In this document: positions 9,582 through 15,660 of the stretch, piece by piece | Numbering within the stretch: position 1 is the stretch's first letter | Layout of the letters: every line of letters begins with the position of its first letter | Assembly: GCA_937901895.1 (NCBI GenBank) | Contig: CALGTD010000065.1 | Span: forward strand, 1-15,660 | DNA: 15,660 bases | Reading direction: 5' to 3' | Origin: an uncultured Spartobacteria bacterium | GTDB lineage: Bacteria; Verrucomicrobiota; Verrucomicrobiia; Chthoniobacterales; JAATET01 | Made by a program: the position numbers and the translations under genes | Notes under the pieces: model-generated | Told to the model about the DNA's origin: nothing | Seen by the model: the letters and a program-made list of their open reading frames with translations, nothing else | Databases searched by the model: none

Positions 9582-10799
9582 CTACCGCTTCCGGCGCACG
9601 ACGATCTTCCGGACCGGGGAGGCATTGCCGGCGGTGTCGTAGGAGCGGATGCGGAAAACGTTGCGGCCGACTTTCAACGGCACCTTCGCGCTCCAGCGGG
9701 TGGAGCGGGCGCGGTGAATGACGCGGCTTCCGCGCCGGATTTCCACGCGATCCAGCGCGGTTTCGTCGCTGGCGCGGCCGGAGATTCGCACCTTTCGGTC
9801 CGACGTGCGGCGGACCGTGCGCTGAACGACGAGGGTGGGAGCGATCGTGTCGGGAGGGTTGACGAGCGCGAGCGCGGCGGCGCCGACGATGGCATGGCCG
9901 GCCTCGGTGGGATGCGTCGTGTCCCAGAACAAATGGGAGTCCGGGTCCGCGACGACGGAGCCGTAGTCGGGCGGGATGTCGTTCGGCGTGTAGGCGGGAG
10001 TGGTAACGTTCGTGAATCCATAGGTCGCAGGATTCGCGATGACCGTGTCGAGCAGGGTGTAGGCGTCGAACGCGTAGATCGTGATGCCGGGCAGGGTGGC
10101 GCGGAGATTCGCGATCTCGGCGGCGAGCTTCGGGTTGTAGAGGTTGACGATCTCCGAGGCCTCGCCGGCCCAGAACGGATTCGTGCGGTAGTTCGGCTTC
10201 TTCCCGAGGTCGGGGAGATTCGGCACGATGAAGTAGCGGCCGCCGGCGTTGTAGAGCGTGGTGATCGCGGTGGCGATGTTCTGCGCCATCTGCGTGGAGA
10301 GCGCGTCGGCATCGATGGGCGTGTCGCCCTGCACGGCATTGATCACATCGTTTCCGCCGCTCCACACGGAGAACAGCTTGGTGCCAATCGCGCCGTCGAC
10401 GAGCGGCCCCATCTTGACGTTGTCCTTGTAATACTGGATCTGCGTCTGGAGGTTCGCGAGCAGATCGTCGGTATAGCCCGTGCCGCTCTCGCTGCCTCCC
10501 CAGGCGAAATCATGCCCGTCCGAGAGCGGGTCGCCGTCGTTGCGCTTCCACGTCGTGAAGCCCAGGCCCTGGTTCACATGCTCGATCCAGAGAGGCCCGT
10601 TGGACCACCGACCGTCGTCGTAAAAGTTCGAGTTATAGACATCCGTCTCGTTCAGAATCGTCTTGAGCTCGGCGACCGTATTTCCCCGGTCGCTCAAGCT
10701 GTCGCCGAAGGCAATGACGCCGCTGAACTTCGCGGCATGAGCGACGGCACCGACGGTCATCAGCACCAGCAGCGTGAAGCGGAGAATCATCGAACGCAT
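9582..10799 (-). CDS. Secreted GDSL/SGNH-family esterase with Arg-rich C-terminal domain
   Basis: This is a 405-residue exported hydrolase, probably a lipase or esterase acting on acyl or acetyl esters. It has a signal peptide in residues 1-23 (ILRFTLLVLMTVGAVAHAA). The SGNH catalytic blocks are all present: GDS at 32-34 with Ser34 as nucleophile, Gly101-102 in FAWGGSE, GGND at 148-151, and DTTHP with Asp293 and His296. Residues from about 318 onward (DTIAPTLVVQ... to the end) form a separate beta-rich, Ig-like domain very rich in arginine and ending RKIVVRRKR. No PEP-CTERM tail or barrel is present, unlike many related secreted GDSL proteins. The first ATG is chosen; a second lies three codons inside. 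Neither has a Shine-Dalgarno sequence. The class is firm; the substrate is unknown. Confidence 0.92.
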   Translation of the reverse strand: MRSMILRFTLLVLMTVGAVAHAAKFSGVIAFGDSLSDRGNTVAELKTILNETDVYNSNFYDDGRWSNGPLWIEHVNQGLGFTTWKRNDGDPLSDGHDFAWGGSESGTGYTDDLLANLQTQIQYYKDNVKMGPLVDGAIGTKLFSVWSGGNDVINAVQGDTPIDADALSTQMAQNIATAITTLYNAGGRYFIVPNLPDLGKKPNYRTNPFWAGEASEIVNLYNPKLAAEIANLRATLPGITIYAFDAYTLLDTVIANPATYGFTNVTTPAYTPNDIPPDYGSVVADPDSHLFWDTTHPTEAGHAIVGAAALALVNPPDTIAPTLVVQRTVRRTSDRKVRISGRASDETALDRVEIRRGSRVIHRARSTRWSAKVPLKVGRNVFRIRSYDTAGNASPVRKIVVRRKR

Positions 10800-10857
10800 G
10801 GGAGGAATTTGGGAGCCGAATGCCTGTCGTCAAATCCGAATTGCGCAGCCTGATTGT

Positions 10858-10876
10858 CCGCCGTTGCCCACGGCGG
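10858..10876. promoter_or_regulatory. Perfect inverted repeat, 7-bp arms, 5-base loop
   Basis: The arms are CCGCCGT and ACGGCGG around TGCCC. It lies about 60 bases upstream of the GDSL start, where it could form a hairpin in that gene's leader. On the plus strand it is followed by CCTTCTTC rather than a T run, so it is not a typical terminator. Function unknown. Confidence 0.35.
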
Positions 10877-10932
10877 CCTTCTTCGGCTCAAGCCTGGTCG
10901 CCGCAGCCCTCGATTTGAAGCGGTGCCCGCAC

Positions 10933-10949
10933 CATCTGTGCAACAGATG
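10933..10949. promoter_or_regulatory. Operator-like dyad CATCTGT-GCA-ACAGATG
   Basis: This is a perfect 7-7 inverted repeat with a 3-base centre (17 bases in all), the size and symmetry of a dimeric repressor or activator site. It lies about 135 bases upstream of the GDSL start and about 105 bases before the small frameshifted gene. The binding protein is unknown; chance occurrence is possible. Confidence 0.35.
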
Positions 10950-11053
10950 CAGATATTCCGGCATTGCTCGATCGTCCTTTTTTGCGTTCGCATGGCTGGA
11001 CTCGCGGGCTTTCTTCCCGGTAGGTTTGGCAACCGGATATCGGCCCCGGGGCA

Positions 11054-11222
11054 ATGGAAATCTACTTCACAGAGCGCAGGCTTCCGGAACTCGCAGGACT
11101 TTCGAAAAAAGCGTCGAGAGGTTCGAGTGTTTGCCGGGGAGATTTTTCAGCAAGCGCACGGATGGGTCGCCTTCATCCTGATCACGGTGGAGCTGGAAAC
11201 TGCAACCTCCCGCTCGGCCTGA
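11054..11222 (+). pseudogene. Frameshifted small protein gene (FTERRLPEL-type)
   Basis: The ATG at 11054 opens a frame reading MEIYFTERRLPELAGLSKK and then loses protein character. At a run of six A residues (11105-11110) a shift of +1 base joins it to the frame reading KRREVRVFAGEIFQQAHGW and then VAFILITVELETATSRSA, stop at 11222. With five As instead of six, the product is a coherent 55-residue protein: a charged N-terminus, an amphipathic helix, and a hydrophobic stretch WVAFILITV near the end. Small proteins with a similar N-terminal xFTxxxLPEL theme and a C-terminal membrane helix seem familiar to me from Verrucomicrobia, but I cannot name a family. It is either a true inactivating insertion or a homopolymer sequencing error. 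Confidence 0.5.
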
Positions 11223-11315
11223 ACATCATGAAACCGTCCGCTCAAATCAAACGTCTGACAGCAGGATCACTCATCTAATTTCTAGCAGTCGGTATCTTCC
11301 CGTTCTTTAATACTC

Positions 11316-11702
11316 ATGGCGATTTCCGGGCTCCATCACCTCGCGATTATTTGTTCCGACTATGACCGTTCGAAGACGTTTTATACCGGAATCCTGAAAC
11401 TCCCGATCCTCTCGGAAACCTATCGGGCGGAACGGCAGTCCTATAAGCTGGATCTGCAGCTCCCGGATGGTTGCCAGATCGAGCTGTTCTCCTTTCCATC
11501 GTCGCCCCCGCGCCCATCCTTTCCGGAAGCATGCGGACTGCGTCATCTGGCCCTGGAGGTCTCGAATCTCGATCAGGACATCGCAGAACTCGAGAGTCAC
11601 GGGGTGGCCGTCGAGCCGGTCCGGGTCGATTCGTTGACGGGACGTCGCTTCACCTTCTTCGCAGACCCCGACGGACTCCCGATTGAACTCTACGAAAAAT
11701 GA
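11316..11702 (+). CDS. VOC/glyoxalase-fold metalloprotein, YaeR-like
   Basis: This 128-residue cytoplasmic protein of the vicinal-oxygen-chelate superfamily is very close in layout to E. coli YaeR (GloA2), a glyoxalase I-like protein without proven glyoxalase activity. It shows the paired beta-alpha-beta-beta-beta modules and the four metal ligands of the family: His8 (LHHLAII), Glu56 (QIELF), His77 (GLRHLAL) and Glu124 (PIELYE). The shared segments IELFSFP, RPSFPEACGLRHLA, RRFTFFADPDGLP and IELYE make this the most secure assignment in the right part of the window. The start gives full family length; no Shine-Dalgarno sequence precedes it. It is followed by a lipoprotein gene after 120 bases, with no functional link apparent. 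Confidence 0.94.
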   Translation: MAISGLHHLAIICSDYDRSKTFYTGILKLPILSETYRAERQSYKLDLQLPDGCQIELFSFPSSPPRPSFPEACGLRHLALEVSNLDQDIAELESHGVAVEPVRVDSLTGRRFTFFADPDGLPIELYEK

Positions 11703-11822
11703 CACCTAGCCTGTTCCTCTCCATTTTGAACAGCTTAGCAATAACCGCCGGCATTTTCTGCAGCATCATCCAGGTGACCCGCACGGCCGACCCGATCGAA
11801 CTTGGCGTCAGGTGATTTTCCC

Positions 11823-12146
11823 ATGAAGCTCGCAACGTTATTCCTAAGCCTGTTTCTCGTTTCCTGTGCGTCGGGCCGTGGCGTGCTTCCTCCGAAAACC
11901 CCATATGACGGGGTGAATACAACGGACGGAATCTCAGAAAAGGAAGCCATTCAGATTGTCATCAACTATGAAAGGCTATTCGTCGGCTGCGGTTGCCTCA
12001 CTGGGGTCTCGGATGGGGGCGACCGCTGGATCGTTCACGGGAAATTCGGTTACGCCGGCACGCCTGTGAAAGGCACTTACATCCTGAAAGCTTCCGGAGA
12101 AATCGTCTCTTCGATCGGACCCTCCTTTACCCCGAACTCTCCATAG
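11823..12146 (+). CDS. Small lipoprotein, function unknown
   Basis: This 107-residue protein was not recognised. The ATG at 11823 is preceded by AGGTG at a spacing of 8, and starts a lipoprotein signal (MKLATLFLSLFLVSC) with lipobox L-V-S-C, so Cys15 should be acylated and the protein membrane-anchored on the periplasmic side or surface. After a Pro/Asn-rich linker, the segment ISEKEAIQIVINYERLFVGC looks like an N-terminal helix, and the remainder (DRWIVHGKFGYAGTPVKGTY, ILKASGEIVSSIG) looks like a short beta sheet. The pattern of one helix followed by strands ending in a GEI turn resembles small PepSY- or cystatin-like folds, but this is only a resemblance. A Cys-Gly-Cys pair (VGCGCL) sits near mid-protein. 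Confidence 0.82.
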   Translation: MKLATLFLSLFLVSCASGRGVLPPKTPYDGVNTTDGISEKEAIQIVINYERLFVGCGCLTGVSDGGDRWIVHGKFGYAGTPVKGTYILKASGEIVSSIGPSFTPNSP

Positions 12147-12346
12147 GACCGGGCATGAAGACCTCCCCGGACCTCATCTCACGCCACGATTCACTGGATT
12201 TTCCGGCACCGCTGCCATTTGTCCAAGGGGCAGCTACTCTGGCGCCCCAGCGTGAAAGGCCTTTCTCGGACCATGGACGATCGCATGCCAAGCATACCCG
12301 TCCCACCCGTTTGTAGCCGCGCGGACGCACCCCAAACGATCGGATA
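12147..12346. other. Intergenic region, no gene seen
   Basis: This 200-base gap separates the lipoprotein gene from the next hypothetical. It contains a modest hairpin (GGGGC at 12227-12231 with GCCCC at 12244-12248, 12-base loop) without a U tract. No reading frame with protein character was found, and no clear promoter elements. Confidence 0.4.
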
Positions 12347-12730
12347 ATGGCAATTCTCCGAACGATCTTTGGGCGCTGGGAACCGCATGAGGCCGTCAAA
12401 CTCGTGGGCATCTCCAAGGACGTTTCCATCTCTATTGACAGGCTGGAGTGCGAGCGAAACAGCAAATCCGGGAAGATCAGGCTAAAGGGGGATTGCGGCG
12501 CCTGTTTCGTCGATTGGCTGGATGCCATTTGGAAGAAGGAAGGTCGCAGCCCTTTCCGGATGCATTCCGGCTCCCCCTGGAATCTAAGAGTCGATCTGAA
12601 AGGGATTCCCCCTTTCAATATCACCATTGATTATCGAAGTGTCTCCACGGAGTCTGAGATGTTCGAAGATACCACGGACGCTTTGATTGACGCTTTGCAG
12701 AAAGCCGAGAAAGATACCAGCCGCGTGTGA
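12347..12730 (+). CDS. Hypothetical cytosolic protein
   Basis: This 127-residue protein was not recognised. It has no signal peptide or membrane segment. Three cysteines occur: one in RLECERN (about residue 35) and the pair in DCGACFVDWLDAIW (about residues 50 and 53). A beta-rich middle (NLRVDLKGIPPFNITIDYRS, about residues 79-98) is followed by an acidic C-terminal helix (EMFEDTTDALIDALQKAEKD). The protein composition is ordinary, favouring a real gene, but the start lacks a ribosome binding site and no neighbour suggests a role. Confidence 0.65.
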   Translation: MAILRTIFGRWEPHEAVKLVGISKDVSISIDRLECERNSKSGKIRLKGDCGACFVDWLDAIWKKEGRSPFRMHSGSPWNLRVDLKGIPPFNITIDYRSVSTESEMFEDTTDALIDALQKAEKDTSRV

Positions 12731-12853
12731 CATAGCCTGCCAGTAAGATCCATGCGCTTGCTACCCCTCATCCTTGCTTTGCACGACTCCAGTGGCATCC
12801 CGCATTCTCGAGCCGCATTTCCCGCATCAGCGCACTCTTTCCAATTCAATCCA

Positions 12854-13312
12854 ATGAAGTTCCTCGTTGCCATTGTTCTCCTGGGGATTGCCTCCGTGTA
12901 TGCCGCGCCCCTTCCCTCGAACTTTGATGTGGATTCCAACCTCGGCTTCCTCGAGGGGGACTACATTCTGATCGGCAGAAAGCCGGATTCGAAGGAGACG
13001 TTCACGGGCACGGTTACCCTGACGAGGAACAAGGACAAACTGGACGTCGTTCGCGTCGTAGCCGGGCAGACCACTTATGGAGTCGCCTTTTACGACGCCA
13101 TCACGCCGGATCAAATTGTCGTTCTGCGGATGAAGTTCACCGGGGATGCCGACAAGCTGTCAGCCGTTTATATGTGCAGTGCCGACCCGGATAACTACGC
13201 AAGAATCACGGGGTATTTGTATGACGGAGACACGAAATCCCCCGGACTCGAGGCTCTATTCCCCGCCGCGTCCCTTCCCGAAGCCGGCGAGGATGCTGCA
13301 GCAACCCCGTAG
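12854..13312 (+). CDS. Secreted beta-rich protein of unknown function
   Basis: This protein has 152 residues from the ATG at 12854, chosen because it gives a clean signal peptide (MKFLVAIVLLGIASVYA, then APLPSN); the frame also has an ATG at 12752, but the added residues would put the signal inside. The mature part reads as antiparallel strands: GDYILIGRKPDSKETFTGTV, TLTRNKDKLDVVRVVAGQTT, YGVAFYDAITPDQIVVLRMK. The pattern of a GxYxxxGxxPD opening with GTVTLTR and AGQTTYGVA resembles small secreted proteins built on a G-T-Y-x-V-x-G-x-x-P-D-G theme, seen in several bacterial phyla without known function. It ends in a short Pro/Ala/Glu-rich tail. A periplasmic or extracellular location is inferred. 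Confidence 0.75.
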   Translation: MKFLVAIVLLGIASVYAAPLPSNFDVDSNLGFLEGDYILIGRKPDSKETFTGTVTLTRNKDKLDVVRVVAGQTTYGVAFYDAITPDQIVVLRMKFTGDADKLSAVYMCSADPDNYARITGYLYDGDTKSPGLEALFPAASLPEAGEDAAATP

Positions 13313-13318
13313 CACGAC

Positions 13319-13336
13319 CGACATCCGATGATGTCG
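13319..13336. terminator. Hairpin after secreted beta-rich protein gene
   Basis: There is a perfect 7-bp stem CGACATC/GATGTCG with a CGAT loop, starting 6 bases past the stop at 13312. It is followed by ATCCTCCCTCC, not a T run, so intrinsic termination would be weak; mRNA 3'-end stabilisation is another possibility. Confidence 0.35.
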
Positions 13337-13379
13337 ATCCTCCCTCCACATCACACCAGGTGCTGACTGGAGCGCTCGT

Positions 13380-13399
13380 GGAACGGGATTTGACGTTCC
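13380..13399 (+). promoter_or_regulatory. Hairpin directly before a start codon
   Basis: The arms GGAACG and CGTTCC (8-base loop) end 4 bases before the ATG at 13404. If transcribed as a leader, the stem would lie across the ribosome landing site. If the true start is the inner ATG at 13434, the hairpin would be harmless. Speculative. Confidence 0.25.
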
Positions 13400-13403
13400 G
13401 CTA

Positions 13404-13814
13404 ATGAAAACCGCATTTCCGCGTTGTCACTACATGCGAGCGGCTCTTTTCATTTTTCTCCTTCTCACCGGGTCCCCCGCTTTTTCAGGATCAGATGAGC
13501 CCCAGTTTACGCACCTTTCTGATGCGCTCTCATTTCTGGATCAGGCTTTGGATCAAAAAGATTGGGAAAAACTGGACTCCGCACTTTATCCACCATTTGG
13601 CTCTGAACAGCCCAATCGAAACAACTGGCCCCAGTTGGAACGGGCCAGAGGCGATCGTGCGCTGAAGACGATGTTTTTAGAGATGAGCTTTTCGGAGGAT
13701 CGCTCGAAGTTTTCCATTGGTTACTGCGGCTCCGGCCCGCTTCTCCATACTCATATCGATTTCGTAAAGGTGGGAGACTCCTGGAGACTTACGGCTGTCT
13801 GGATGTGCCGATAA
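13404..13814 (+). CDS. Secreted hypothetical protein, NTF2-like appearance
   Basis: This protein has 136 residues from the first ATG, or 126 from the ATG at 13434, which gives the more usual signal peptide (MRAALFIFLLLTGSPAFSGS). The mature part starts with a helix (FTHLSDALSFLDQALDQKDW), continues through a polar central section, and ends with two strands: LLHTHIDFVKVGDSWRLTAV then WMCR. A helix, then an 'alanine-type' helix, then strands with a Gly-x-x-Trp-Arg-Leu turn is the look of NTF2/SnoaL-like domains, but no catalytic residues can be named. It is probably periplasmic. Neither start has a ribosome binding site. Confidence 0.72.
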   Translation: MKTAFPRCHYMRAALFIFLLLTGSPAFSGSDEPQFTHLSDALSFLDQALDQKDWEKLDSALYPPFGSEQPNRNNWPQLERARGDRALKTMFLEMSFSEDRSKFSIGYCGSGPLLHTHIDFVKVGDSWRLTAVWMCR

Positions 13815-13986
13815 GCGGAAATGTTCACACTCTCACGTCCTTGAAAAGCCCTCACCCTTCCTTGGGTTCACATGCTGTGTCCGTCTTCAGGACAATACGA
13901 AATCGCCGACAACCTTGACGACGGTGACCATATGGACAGAAAGCCGTCTCACTATCAGCCATTCAGGTCTAGATTACTGCCTGGTT
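13815..13986. other. Intergenic region, no gene seen
   Basis: This 172-base gap separates the NTF2-like protein from the DUF4405-like gene. Frames that cross it (including one running into the next gene from 13915) lack protein character before the ATG at 13987. No terminator or promoter was recognised. Confidence 0.35.
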
Positions 13987-14328
13987 ATGAAAAACACCAT
14001 CAACCGGGCATTGAACCTGGCCCTCTATCTGGCGTTCTGTCTAATGGTCGCAACGGGGCTGGTCATCGCGTTTCGCCTTCCGCCCGGGAGAGCCGGGGGA
14101 CGCGGACTCACTTTGTTCGGATGGGATCGACACCAGTGGGGGGATATTCACTTGTGGATATCCTATGCGTTCGTCGCATTTATCGCTGTCCATTTAGTCA
14201 TCCATTGGAAATGGCTCGTTAAGATTGCCTCCTCCAATCAGTCATGGAGACTGTGGCTCGGGTTGGGAGCTGGGCTCGCAACGATATTGATTGTTTTATT
14301 ATTCCCCACCGCATCGCGGTTCCAGTAG
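13987..14328 (+). CDS. DUF4405-like b-type cytochrome membrane protein
   Basis: This 113-residue inner-membrane protein has three hydrophobic helices, at about residues 8-30, 54-77 and 88-107. The first region (NRALNLALYLAFCLMVATG) and the central block (WDRHQWGDIHLWISYAFVAF, IAVHLVIHWKW) match the DUF4405 / cytochrome b561-like pattern. In that family histidines in adjacent helices bind haem; here His49, His55, His69 and His73 are candidates. The start at 13987 is chosen because the helix pattern begins there, while upstream in-frame codons encode no plausible extension. Such proteins often serve as membrane electron carriers for a partner oxidoreductase, but none is encoded beside it, so the partner is unknown. 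The fold is fairly sure; haem binding is inferred. Confidence 0.82.
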   Translation: MKNTINRALNLALYLAFCLMVATGLVIAFRLPPGRAGGRGLTLFGWDRHQWGDIHLWISYAFVAFIAVHLVIHWKWLVKIASSNQSWRLWLGLGAGLATILIVLLFPTASRFQ

Positions 14329-14659
14329 CAATCCGGCAGGGCTCCGGAAAATCCTATTGTTCCCTTTCTCACGGCCTGATCCAACAAACGCTCGAAAAAT
14401 CTCAAGGGCCCGCTACGCTCCAAACGTATTACTCCTCCTTTAAGTATTCCAACCTCGATCGCTTCACTTCGGCCGTCCACTCGGCCGCCAAAAAGGTCGG
14501 CGCATCGACGGACCGGTCGGATTCGCGTATGATCACGTCAAAGCCGAATGTGGGAACGATGAACCGATCCGGGATTTATGATATCGTGGATCCTCGTAAA
14601 TTCCCGCCGAAGAGGTGATCCAGATTCCGCTTCGCCTGTCTGAAAAATAGTCCCGCCAA
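14329..14659. other. Gene-poor stretch, possible remnants
   Basis: No secure gene is present in these 331 bases. A plus-strand frame (14244-14618, 124 residues) stays open but begins inside the DUF4405-like gene and resembles nothing known; it could be an accident. On the minus strand, 14355-14405 encodes LRFFERLLDQAVRKGTI, which recalls the N-terminus of cyclopropane-fatty-acid synthase-like proteins, but only over 17 residues (see findings). No hairpin followed by a T run was found after the DUF4405-like stop. Confidence 0.35.
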
Positions 14660-15238
14660 ATGCATCCGATTCATCCAGACGTTGAGCGTCTCTTTCAGGA
14701 TGAGATTCAGCCGAACGAAAGCCTGGCATGGAGCGCGGCCCCGGCTCCGTCCCGGATTTCGCGAAAGTCTCTTCCCATCATGCTGTTTGGCATTCCGTGG
14801 ACGGCGTTTGCGGTTTTTTGGATTTGCGCAGCCAGTGGATTCAAATTCCCGGATTTCACGCAAGCCTCCGGCCTTTTTCCGCTGTTCGGAGTCCCGTTTG
14901 TATTGATCGGGATTGGAATGTTGTCCTCCCCTATCTGGCTGAGGCGAAAATCAACCCACACCGGCTATTATATCACCAATCGCAGAGCGCTCCTGATCGA
15001 GAAGCACCTGTTCAGGGGATATAAAGTCCGCTCGTTTTATCCGCGCGACCTGCGAAATCTGGAACGCATCCAGTTACCCGATGGCTCCGGAGATATCATC
15101 CTGGACAGAGCCTACCGACCCAATGGCAATGGAGGAAGGAATGTCATTGAAATCGGGTTTTTCGGGATTCCCGACGCCCGATCCGTGGAACTCCTTCTAC
15201 AGCGTCTTGCCGAACAGGGCGATGCGCCCAGGCCTTAG
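14660..15238 (+). CDS. Membrane-anchored bacterial PH-domain protein
   Basis: This is a 192-residue protein with two membrane helices at about residues 39-59 and 72-93, then a cytoplasmic beta domain. The segment YYITNRRALLIEK (about residues 103-115) is the hallmark of the bacterial PH-like (DUF304/bPH2) domain. It is followed by strands around VRSFYPRDLRNLERIQLPDG and NVIEIGFFGIPDARSVELLL, the closing helix typical of the fold (about 167-185). The N-terminal 38 residues are soluble and contain a PNESLAWSAAP motif, like the lead-in of other YdbS/YdbT-style proteins. The role of these proteins is unclear; membrane-associated scaffolding or envelope stress functions have been suggested for some. 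No ribosome binding site is visible. The class is well supported. Confidence 0.85.
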   Translation: MHPIHPDVERLFQDEIQPNESLAWSAAPAPSRISRKSLPIMLFGIPWTAFAVFWICAASGFKFPDFTQASGLFPLFGVPFVLIGIGMLSSPIWLRRKSTHTGYYITNRRALLIEKHLFRGYKVRSFYPRDLRNLERIQLPDGSGDIILDRAYRPNGNGGRNVIEIGFFGIPDARSVELLLQRLAEQGDAPRP

Positions 15239-15336
15239 CATCGGAACGCCGATCAGCGCGGCTGAGGCTGGCTTCGAAGCCCGCTTTGCATTTGTCTTCG
15301 CTTACAGGATGACCGCGAACGCGAAAGGTTGACCAG

Positions 15337-15632
15337 GTGGATCTCCATCGGTCTCATCCGCGCTCGCTCGCTCGCTCACCCGAACGGTATGCCGAATCCG
15401 CCGCCGCCCGCACGGTGGAAAAGGACGCCTACGACTCGAAGCAGGAGGCCGTGGCGGCGCTGCGTCCCCGGGCGGACAAATTGATCCGCGAGATCTGGGA
15501 TCACATCGAATTCGCGCACCGCGCCGACTCCACCCCCAACCGCCGCCGCAAATGCCGCGAGTGGGGGATTATTATGTGAGTCGGCGTGGGGAGAGGGAGG
15601 ATTTGTGGTTCTTCGCTGTTTCAAGTGGGTAG
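15337..15632 (+). pseudogene. Small charged protein gene, probable frameshift
   Basis: A GTG at 15337, preceded by AAAGG at a spacing of 8, opens a frame of 80 residues ending at a stop at 15577-15579. Its later part (EAVAALRPRADKLIREIWDH, then IEFAHRADSTPNRRRKCREW) is a convincing protein: a helix with an R-A-D-x-L-I-R-E-I-W pattern and a basic RRRKCREWG motif. The frame then ends abruptly as IIM. If the G run at 15563-15567 had one more base, it would continue GDYYVSRRGEREDLWFFAVS and stop at 15630-15632, which suits the preceding pattern better. The start region includes a (CGCT)4 tandem repeat and reads poorly, so the true N-terminus is unclear. I do not recognise a function. Confidence 0.5.
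15361..15377 (+). repeat. Tetranucleotide repeat (CGCT)4
   Basis: Four perfect CGCT units plus one base lie near the 5' end of the small charged protein gene. A change of one unit would shift the reading frame, so slippage here could switch the gene on or off. Four units is few for a true phase-variation tract. Confidence 0.6.
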
Positions 15633-15660
15633 AACACGGGGGAGAGCAATATGGAGGCGA

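Larger units (their letters stand above)
10800..11053. other. Divergent intergenic region
   Basis: This stretch lies between the minus-strand GDSL gene and the plus-strand genes to the right, so promoters in both directions should lie here. Reading frames exist in it but none looks like a protein. It contains two perfect 7-bp inverted repeats (listed separately) and no convincing sigma-70 pair. GC content begins to fall in this region compared with the genes to the left. Confidence 0.4.

Noticed and set aside
11105..11111. Programmed -1 frameshift at A-AAA-AAG in the small split gene
   Set aside because: The slippery heptamer is present, but joining the two frames needs a +1 (or -2) shift, not -1. 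An inserted A is the simpler explanation.
14244..14618. A 124-codon plus-strand frame overlapping the end of the DUF4405-like gene
   Set aside because: It starts inside a better-supported gene, has no ribosome binding site and no recognisable domain. It is kept only as a remark in the gene-poor stretch.
11703..14660. Integron gene-cassette array
   Set aside because: The run of short unrelated same-strand genes prompted the idea, but no GTTRRRY/RYYYAAC core pairs or long imperfect hairpins were found in the gaps, and there is no integrase.

Overview
The window looks like a chromosomal segment of a high-GC, PEP-CTERM-bearing bacterium, most likely Verrucomicrobiota of the Chthoniobacter/Spartobacteria or Opitutus type. 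The basis is a PEP-CTERM beta-repeat surface protein, secreted lineage-type hypotheticals, the scarcity of Shine-Dalgarno sequences, and peptide motifs otherwise typical of the Planctomycetes-Verrucomicrobia DUF1559 proteins. No rRNA, tRNA, CRISPR array, integrase or transposase was recognised.

Left part (1-5100). The 3' end of feoB (ferrous iron permease) overlaps a 54-residue FeoB-associated Cys-rich membrane protein by ATGA, and a secreted helical protein of unknown function follows. Converging on these from the minus strand is a 745-residue PEP-CTERM beta-repeat protein. Between its start and the end of carB lies a plus-strand fragment encoding a good LuxR-type HTH domain with no N-terminal partner and no stop of its own.

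Middle (5100-10800), all minus strand and GC-rich. In transcription order: a secreted GDSL/SGNH esterase with an Arg-rich C-terminal domain, a small secreted hypothetical, a GrpB/UPF0157 protein, and full-length carB (carbamoyl-phosphate synthase large chain). A hairpin with a short T tract separates grpB-like from carB.

Right part (10800-15660), visibly lower in GC. It is a plus-strand run of short, mostly unrelated genes: a YaeR-like glyoxalase-fold protein, a lipoprotein, a cytosolic hypothetical, two secreted hypotheticals, a DUF4405 b-type cytochrome-like membrane protein, and a membrane-anchored bacterial PH-domain protein. Two further small genes appear frameshifted at homopolymers (near 11105 and 15563). 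The region reads as accessory, partly decaying DNA.

The most unusual item is the PEP-CTERM protein. It carries six copies each of a DGTSNTI-type and a DGSVRF-type motif. These are the two signature peptides of DUF1559 pseudopilin-like proteins, here used as repeats in a beta-solenoid-like protein. The copies differ at synonymous positions and even use both serine codon classes, so the peptide rather than the DNA appears to be conserved.
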